From positions 1,488,001 through 1,552,000 of the forward strand of contig NC_026743.1 of the NCBI RefSeq assembly GCF_000210295.1: a stretch of DNA of 64,000 nt. Direction: 5' to 3'. Below the pieces are notes generated by a model. The model saw only the letters and a list, made by a program, of their open reading frames with translations, did not search any database and was not told the origin of the DNA. Both the position numbers and the translations under genes were made by a program. This document shows, piece after piece, positions 58,141 through 64,000 of the stretch (position 1 is the first letter of the stretch; the number at the start of each line of letters is the position of its first letter). This DNA comes from Trypanosoma brucei gambiense DAL972. Lineage: Eukaryota > Euglenozoa > Kinetoplastea > Trypanosomatida > Trypanosomatidae.

Positions 58141-59982
58141 CTACTCACCAGCGGGATCTGATGTCTCATCATTGTGAGCACGTTTTACACCGGCCGTTAA
58201 TTTCCCAGACTTTCTTCGTTTCATCGTCTCGGGAAGCGGCGGCGGCGGCCGAATTTCCCCCGACGACGGGTCATGCGACTCCAACAACTCATACGGTCCA
58301 AGAGCGTCCAGCTGCTTTGTCACCACCGGAGCCTGTCCATGCGTCAACTTTGAAACCTTGTAAAAGTGTTTACAAAACACCTCCGCTACGTTACGCATCG
58401 TTGGATGGAAACTCTTTGCTAGAAGACTCAACTCCCAAGTGAAGCTGCAATCCGCGTTCGATGAGGCAATCTGCGTCGCCCCAGGTGTGTACACACCACG
58501 ACCTGCTATAAAGTTGTCACTACCACCAATGACAATCCCACTGACCGCCGGATACCGCAACATAAGGCGGTGATTGAGAGCCAATAAAGAAAGGCCAATG
58601 TGGGGCGGACACGAAGGAATGGCCTGCATTATGCGGCGAACAAAGGCCGTAACACGTGGCACCGGAAGGTGCTTTTGGGTTAAAACCAAAAGGTCCATAG
58701 CACGCAATACGAGGCCAACGCGAAATGTCCACTCCCGCGATGCATTTGAGTGCACAAACTTCTCCTGTGCCATGGACTCCGTTATGGAGAAGGCCTGCGA
58801 AGAAAGGGAACCAGCAGATGACGTAGATCCCTGGGAGGCAACTTCATCCCCGTCATCGTCTCCATCCCCGCCTTCCCCAGCTGTCCCCTTATTTGATTCA
58901 ACACATTTCGGAAGGGTAAGAGCCTCAGGGAGACAGCGGAAGAGCACCTCGTGGAAATAACTAAGGTCCACCCGCCAGTCGCTTGCCGTCGTTGTTGCGT
59001 CCCTCTGCGCAAGAGAGGCCACAGACACGAGGGCGTGCAACTTTGTAGTGACAGAGGTAGCCTCGTCGTTTACAAGATCCTTAAGCGCCGTAATGAGCTG
59101 TTGGTGGAGTTCCACATTAACGAGAGGGGCAAACTTCACCAAGCCTTCAAGCGCCGGAGCAATGATCCTCGTTTGATGCTGTTGGGAACATGATTTGGAC
59201 GCCTCGAGTACGCGCAAGTAAATGACAAAAACACGATGCAAGATCCGGCTCTGTTTAACGACAATCTCAGCGCGGTCGCGCCTCGCCTTGCTCTTCTGTA
59301 GCTGGCGGGCCAATTCCTTGTCTTCTTTTTTCAGTCGCTTGTTCTTCGCCGCTTCCTCTGTCAAGTCCCGGCGGTGCATGTCCACCATCGCCACCCGTAT
59401 ATGCAAAAGCAAATTAAGGAGCTTTGGATTCATGGCATAATGTTGCTTACGAACAATATCTAAAAGCGCTGAGACAATGCACTCTGTTGCATCAGAAACC
59501 ATCTGTCCGTCGAGTAACTCGGCGAGCGCCGTCAGTGCCGGTCGTGCCACACGCGTTGATTTCGCATTTGCAAACGTAACTGCCAGCGACAAGAGCTTGT
59601 CCGCATGATTGAACTCAGACGCACGGGGGACCAGTCGTGCACACAAGCGACTTCCGAGCGCCTGCTGCTCCGGGTGCGGCTTCCTCTGCAGCCTTCGCAA
59701 AAGCTGAAGGAAGTGCTCATACTGCACGAGTACCTCGTGCTCCAGCTTCTGCACTTGATACACCTCCTTCTGCTTGCGACCGGTCTGACCACCATCCTCC
59801 TCTTCGATCGTTGCAGATATTTTGTAATTTGGTATAACGTCGCACAGGATAGAGCACTCCTTCGTGAGGTTTTCCACAAGTTCACCGTAGTCGCTCACGG
59901 TGCGGTTATGCAGCGAGTGCAGCTCCTTGAGTTGAGAACTCAAATAAGACGTATTCATCAAGTAGCGCTGCATGGCTGCCAT
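58141..59982 (-). CDS. NOC3: Nucleolar complex protein NOC3
   Basis: The 613-residue helical protein resembles NOC3: an N-terminal helix bundle with YEHFLQLLRRLQRK, then HRVFVIYLRVLEASKSC and APALEGLVKFAPLVNVELHQ, followed by a helical region that ends in LLALNHRLMLRYPAVSGIV, the CBF/Mak21-type end. NOC3 pairs with NOC2 in the nucleolus and nucleoplasm to move and mature the pre-60S particle. A Lys-rich coiled segment at about 215-250 and a basic C-terminus (KRRKSGKLTAGVKR) fit a nucleolar protein. It is shorter than the yeast protein, chiefly at the N-terminus. The start ATG (59982) follows a T9 tract and an AG about 70 bases upstream. Assignment is good, by conserved segments. Confidence 0.85.
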   Translation of the reverse strand: MAAMQRYLMNTSYLSSQLKELHSLHNRTVSDYGELVENLTKECSILCDVIPNYKISATIEEEDGGQTGRKQKEVYQVQKLEHEVLVQYEHFLQLLRRLQRKPHPEQQALGSRLCARLVPRASEFNHADKLLSLAVTFANAKSTRVARPALTALAELLDGQMVSDATECIVSALLDIVRKQHYAMNPKLLNLLLHIRVAMVDMHRRDLTEEAAKNKRLKKEDKELARQLQKSKARRDRAEIVVKQSRILHRVFVIYLRVLEASKSCSQQHQTRIIAPALEGLVKFAPLVNVELHQQLITALKDLVNDEATSVTTKLHALVSVASLAQRDATTTASDWRVDLSYFHEVLFRCLPEALTLPKCVESNKGTAGEGGDGDDDGDEVASQGSTSSAGSLSSQAFSITESMAQEKFVHSNASREWTFRVGLVLRAMDLLVLTQKHLPVPRVTAFVRRIMQAIPSCPPHIGLSLLALNHRLMLRYPAVSGIVIGGSDNFIAGRGVYTPGATQIASSNADCSFTWELSLLAKSFHPTMRNVAEVFCKHFYKVSKLTHGQAPVVTKQLDALGPYELLESHDPSSGEIRPPPPLPETMKRRKSGKLTAGVKRAHNDETSDPAGE

Positions 59983-61225
59983 GGCTTTCCTGACTGTGTT
60001 TCAACAAGCCCGTTGCGCTCTCCAAGCACGCCCCTCAGGTTCCACCTACGACACTGCCACATTATTAACAATATCATTGAACAGAACGTGGTTGATAATC
60101 AAGATAGGAAAAAAAAACAAAGGTTAGAGAATAAGGGAGTTTACCCGAGGCAAAAGCATTCCCGACATTGCACAAATTACAATGAAGGTGCCTGTAGTTT
60201 TATAATACCTTTACCTCCTTTGGAATTTCCGTTGGGCCCCACCAAAGACTGTACGATAAGGGAAACATCCCTGTATTCACGTTAAGGTCAAAAACGAAAC
60301 GAAAATAGTAAACATTAAAGGCACCGGGTGCTCCTGACCGCGGCAGCCTGTGATCTAGGGTTTGAATTTTTTTTTCACGTCATCAGCCGCATCAGTGAAC
60401 ACGCAACCAACTGAAACGCAAGGACGTCGCTCGGTTTCGTGTTCCCAACGTTTGCGGGGAACCCTCACTGCAAAAGCAGCACCCATGCGCTAATACTGCA
60501 TGCGGAACAGATGAGGAGAACGTGTAGTGCATAAGCAAACAGAAGGAAGGTATCCACCAAAGCAGTGAAAAACAAAAAAAGTTGTTTGTGTGTCCCATGA
60601 CACACAATCACTCCCTCCATCTCTTCCCTCTCTTTTACTCTACGGTTGTACTCAGTAACACGGCGAAGCAGCAACTTCTCACACACTCATCTGGTTCACA
60701 GCCTCATCTAAGTGTCCCTCCTTTTCCTCATTCATTTCTAAGAGGTCCACTTCATATATACTTTGTTCCGATTTTATTGTCACTGTTATTTATAAACGTG
60801 CCGGCATTTCGACCGGTGCACCCATATCTCCAGAACCCATACGTCTATCGGGCTTCGAAGGATGAGGGCCCATTTTGAATGCAGCGCAAAACGGTTGTTT
60901 TGCAAGCAGAAACAACGAACAATGAAGACGACACATCCGTAAAAATGAGTACAAGTGGACCGAGGCCACCCCAATGGATAGAGGAATATGGAATAAGATA
61001 AAGTTACAGCACCTCACAAACAAGGAAAAGGGGAAAGAATACAAATAAAAGTGAACGAAAAAGCTTGGGTGAAAAGAGAGGTGGAGAAACAAAAAGAAAA
61101 CGCTCAGACAATCGCGCGCGAGCACCATAACAGGCGGCATTACAATAAGGAACCGCTACCATATCTCCGTCTAATGTAATATTTGTGCGCACACACACAC
61201 AATTCACACCACACCAAACCACAGC
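59983..61225. other. Intergenic region, 1.2 kb
   Basis: 5' region of NOC3 and 3' UTR of the right-edge gene. A pyrimidine tract near 61076-61100 (minus strand) lies inside a 116-codon ATG frame (60790-61140), which is therefore not called. No RNA gene was recognised. Confidence 0.55.
60054..60117 (-). promoter_or_regulatory. Predicted trans-splice region of NOC3
   Basis: A T-rich tract on the minus strand (complement of about 60108-60117) is followed by the first AG at 60054-60055, within TGTGGCAG, 72 bases before the ATG. Confidence 0.55.
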
Positions 61226-64000
61226 CTAAACGATTTCCAACGAATATTGCGGATCGCGAGCATACTCAGGCACGGGGGGCGCTGTGACATCGGAGCGCCA
61301 GGTGTTACCAACCTCCCCATCGACATTAGCCCCCATTATACCATTGCCCCGCACCCTCCGTTCTTTGTTCGTCAACGAAGATACGCCATTTGGATCTCGT
61401 GCACCCATGGCTTGCCGCAACTCCAGCGTAGTTGTCCCGGTACCCTGTTCCACAAAAAAACGTGGAACGACACCCTGAGGAAACATGGCTACACCGCCAG
61501 ACGTAGTAGTGGCAACTTCTCCACCAAAAGTTGGGGAAACACTTGTCGCACCACTATGTCCCAGCAACGCCTCCAGCTCACGAAGAGCGGCGGAAGTCTC
61601 CTGCTGGGGCAGAAGCGTGGTTGTAGCGCCTCTATTTTCATAGCACTGTTTTGCGTCGTCGTGGTGGCCACCATTTTGGCCCTGCTCAGGTTGGGGGGAA
61701 TATGTGACTAGCTGTCCAGGATTACCAGCCCCAGCCCCTTCCACGCGGTTTTTCTTCTCCGCGGTCATGCGACAAGCGCCCCCTTCAGCCTCACCTCCAT
61801 CTTGTGCCCTCTTGCGGTCAACCGTGTTCACCATGTTAACGTGGGCCACCACAAGCCTCCCAGGAACCTGCGGACGGGACGAATGCGGCAAGTCGTAGTT
61901 GTTGGCCCTCCCCTCTACTACAACGGGAAGAATAGCAGCATGAGGAGCGACCGCGGCAGTGGACACAAGGTTGTGTTGGGAAACGGTACCCCTGTCAAAA
62001 CCATACACAGCAAGATCCCCGCGCCTCTCTCCCTCCGTGGCCAACACTTGCCGTCTTGCTGGAGGTCCAGCGCACTCCCCGTAATGTTGGCGTTCATCCT
62101 GTCGCTGAAGCTCATCGAAGACATCCCCCGCGGTTTGGTACGTAGCAAAAAACTGAAGAGCAAGTGCCGATGGGACGGTGACACAGTTCGCAGAATTAGT
62201 TCCCTGTAGAGGTGGCACAGTTGTATCGTCAATAGGTTCCTCGTCACCCTCACTGAACACGCTCATCTCATGCCACGTGCTGTTTGCACCGATGTCCCCG
62301 ATGGCAGTAGATGCCTCTTTAAGCATTTCAGAAAACCGTTTACTCCGACCAGGGTTGCTCTCAACCAGCACCGCCTCGGGAAAAGTAGAAGCTGCTACGT
62401 TGCTCAGCTGTCCATTTGGACTCGTCGTGGGGTTTATCCTCTTTACTTGTCCTTCCTGAGGGCTAGTTTGGATCCCTTTCGAGACCGTTGGAGCCCTCCC
62501 CGTTAGAATGGTTTCGGCACCCTCAGCTTGGCGATATGATTCGTTGAGTCTCTCCTGTGCTTTTGATAAAGGAGTAATACCGCCTTGTTTACGACCACTC
62601 GCGTCGGCAGCCCCGGTGCCGCTGTCAAACGCGGGCGGTAAGCCGCACGACCCTCCACTGGAACATGGTGAAAGACTGTCCGCCGACGATGTCACTGTAT
62701 CCTGGAGTTGGCTGGAAAATGTGGTGTTAGCGTGGGGGCGCCGTGTTAGTGTCACCTCTACCTTCTGCTCGTTTCTCCGCTGAAGGTGCAACGGTATCGG
62801 TGCGGGAACTGCATCAAAATCACCATGAGACATCGTCAGGTCGTCGAACACATTGTCGTCTGATGGTCGTTGCAACTCCTCCAGTGAATAGGAAAACAAT
62901 TCACCGCCCTGATAGGGCGTGCCATCAGGCTGGGCGACGTCGCACACTTCGACAGAAACCCCCGCCCCCTCCTCTTCTTCGTTATCTAGTGAATCACCAG
63001 CACCAAGCATGTCCGCAATCTCATCACAACTCTCACCAACGGTCTCCTTTACAACAAACTTTGTACGCTTCAGCAGCCTCACCAGCAAGCGAAAAAATAC
63101 CACATTCTCATCACGTATCTCCCTAGCCATATCGTTAATTCGTCCAACTTGCATCTTTATCTCCTGCACAGCCTTTGAGACTGCCTCTCCAAAGTGGTGG
63201 GCATCCTGCCGTGTCTCCGCCCCCACCTCAGCCACGTCAGCACCCACGGACCGGCGAAAGATTACCATAACCATCTGCAAAGAGGTGTAGACAAGAGACA
63301 CAAAGCGACCGGGTGTGCTACGAGTTTGTTTCACCCAACTCGTTAACAAATGAAGCACAACGCGCGCGAGGGGTGGGCAGCGTCTGACTGTTTCATACGC
63401 CATGACAGCAAATAGCTCAGCTGTTGTTTCCTCACCAGTAATAGGCATACAAGAAACGGGCGAAGCAACACTGAAACGCCTTGTAACACTCTTCACAAAG
63501 CTGGCCAGGAGTGCCGTACGGGCAGGGGCCGATGTTTTCATTTGACGAAGGAAGAACGACCAGAAGGTGCTGTTGGCGCCAACGGGAAGGGCGTATTCCA
63601 CAAGTGAATTTAACGAGACAGGGACGGAGCCAAAAGGAGAAAGCAGGGCAGTAATGATATTGTCCGCCTGCATGTTGAAATCTTGGATGAGTTTGCATAC
63701 GCAGCAACCCACCAATTTACGCATCTGGGGACTGAAATAGTGAGCACGATGAATAATCTTCAGTAGCAACTGGGCGTTGTCAGCGGCTTCTTTGCATGTG
63801 GGGGCGCAGTCCGGGTACTCTACACAGTAATTGTTCTCATCCGGAGCAGTCGGAAGAAGATCCACATTATTCCCTCCCCGGCGCAGCAGTAAATTTGCCA
63901 AGTACCAAAGTACAAGAGCGTCATGATTGCTATGTATCTGAATGCAACTTAGGGCCTGAAGTAATGCATCCACATGGCTGCGGTCGACCGCATTGCCTAG
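61226..64000 (-). CDS. Hypothetical protein with helical N-terminal region, N-terminus beyond the right edge
   Basis: The frame is open from the right edge to a stop at 61226, giving at least 924 residues with no N-terminus. There is no ATG near the edge, so the gene begins outside the window. The first ~310 residues seen are helical (HSNHDALVLWYLANLLLRRG, SPQMRKLVGCCVCKLIQDFN, FWSFFLRQMKTSAPARTALL), like an armadillo or ENTH/VHS-type solenoid. The rest is disordered, rich in Gly, Pro, Ser, Thr and Gln, with acidic patches at about 330-400. Helical head plus long flexible tail is a common adaptor plan in membrane traffic, but I see no clathrin or ubiquitin motif that proves it. The family is unknown. 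Confidence 0.85.
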   Translation of the reverse strand, partial: LGNAVDRSHVDALLQALSCIQIHSNHDALVLWYLANLLLRRGGNNVDLLPTAPDENNYCVEYPDCAPTCKEAADNAQLLLKIIHRAHYFSPQMRKLVGCCVCKLIQDFNMQADNIITALLSPFGSVPVSLNSLVEYALPVGANSTFWSFFLRQMKTSAPARTALLASFVKSVTRRFSVASPVSCMPITGEETTAELFAVMAYETVRRCPPLARVVLHLLTSWVKQTRSTPGRFVSLVYTSLQMVMVIFRRSVGADVAEVGAETRQDAHHFGEAVSKAVQEIKMQVGRINDMAREIRDENVVFFRLLVRLLKRTKFVVKETVGESCDEIADMLGAGDSLDNEEEEGAGVSVEVCDVAQPDGTPYQGGELFSYSLEELQRPSDDNVFDDLTMSHGDFDAVPAPIPLHLQRRNEQKVEVTLTRRPHANTTFSSQLQDTVTSSADSLSPCSSGGSCGLPPAFDSGTGAADASGRKQGGITPLSKAQERLNESYRQAEGAETILTGRAPTVSKGIQTSPQEGQVKRINPTTSPNGQLSNVAASTFPEAVLVESNPGRSKRFSEMLKEASTAIGDIGANSTWHEMSVFSEGDEEPIDDTTVPPLQGTNSANCVTVPSALALQFFATYQTAGDVFDELQRQDERQHYGECAGPPARRQVLATEGERRGDLAVYGFDRGTVSQHNLVSTAAVAPHAAILPVVVEGRANNYDLPHSSRPQVPGRLVVAHVNMVNTVDRKRAQDGGEAEGGACRMTAEKKNRVEGAGAGNPGQLVTYSPQPEQGQNGGHHDDAKQCYENRGATTTLLPQQETSAALRELEALLGHSGATSVSPTFGGEVATTTSGGVAMFPQGVVPRFFVEQGTGTTTLELRQAMGARDPNGVSSLTNKERRVRGNGIMGANVDGEVGNTWRSDVTAPPVPEYARDPQYSLEIV

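Noticed and set aside
60340..60400. tRNA-like or C/D snoRNA-like patch (GGTTTGAATT on plus, CTGATGA on minus)
   Set aside because: No cloverleaf can be drawn, and no matching D box or guide arrangement is seen.
60790..61140. 116-codon frame upstream of NOC3
   Set aside because: It contains a splice-type pyrimidine tract in its middle.
1..64000. CRISPR arrays, bacterial operons or phage elements
   Set aside because: Sequence is eukaryotic (kinetoplastid) with no spaced repeats; ribosome-binding sites do not apply.

Overview
The window looks like nuclear DNA of a kinetoplastid of the Trypanosoma brucei group. Every convincing gene lies on the minus strand, so transcription runs from right to left as one polycistronic unit. 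Genes have no introns, sit 0.25-2.2 kb apart, and many start codons follow a polypyrimidine tract and an AG, the layout of spliced-leader trans-splicing. Base composition is near-balanced within genes, and (TA)n microsatellites are scattered between them. Several products (GPI2, a Rho-like GTPase, an XRN nuclease, major vault protein) match a gene order I associate with T. brucei chromosome 10; that placement is from memory and unchecked.

In transcription order (right to left): a partial hypothetical protein entering from the right edge (61226-64000); NOC3 (58141-59982); major vault protein (54990-57578); mitoribosomal uS5m (53191-54498); an RRP3/DDX47 helicase (51344-52882); the N-terminal glutamine amidase NTAQ1 (50305-50961); a HAS1/DDX18 helicase (47740-49554); a membrane protein with a possible degenerate J-like domain (45029-46774); a Rho/Ras-like GTPase with a CaaX box (43407-44618); a MORN-repeat protein (39747-41819); an XRN exoribonuclease (36210-38615); a TTC16-like TPR protein (33568-35403); a small mitochondrial membrane protein (32359-32673); succinate-semialdehyde dehydrogenase (29716-31227); a beta-propeller type I membrane protein (27788-29287); a giant mitochondrial helical-repeat protein (21970-26496); Golgi tether subunit COG3 (19520-21715); a 3242-residue BEACH protein (8955-18683); GPI2 (6912-7940); a low-complexity hypothetical (4979-6220); ATP23 (2071-2811); and a partial hypothetical leaving at the left edge (1-1621).

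No operon-style pathway is present, as expected for trypanosomes, where position in a unit says little about function. Themes recur all the same: nucleolar ribosome assembly and RNA turnover (NOC3, HAS1, RRP3, XRN), mitochondrial proteins (uS5m, ATP23, SSADH, the small membrane protein, the helical-repeat giant) and membrane traffic or GPI synthesis (BEACH, COG3, GPI2). I found no tRNA, rRNA, CRISPR array, transposon or strand switch. The items most worth a second look are the GTPase (Gly12 and Gln61 equivalents both replaced, CVIM tail), the J-like membrane protein and the perfect 15-bp hairpin inside its coding sequence, the 1508-residue mitochondrial protein, two possible small genes missed by size filters, and the homopolymer cluster at 32.9-33.4 kb.

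Start sites were placed at the first in-frame ATG; many frames stay open further upstream, sometimes through the polypyrimidine tract, but contain no ATG there.
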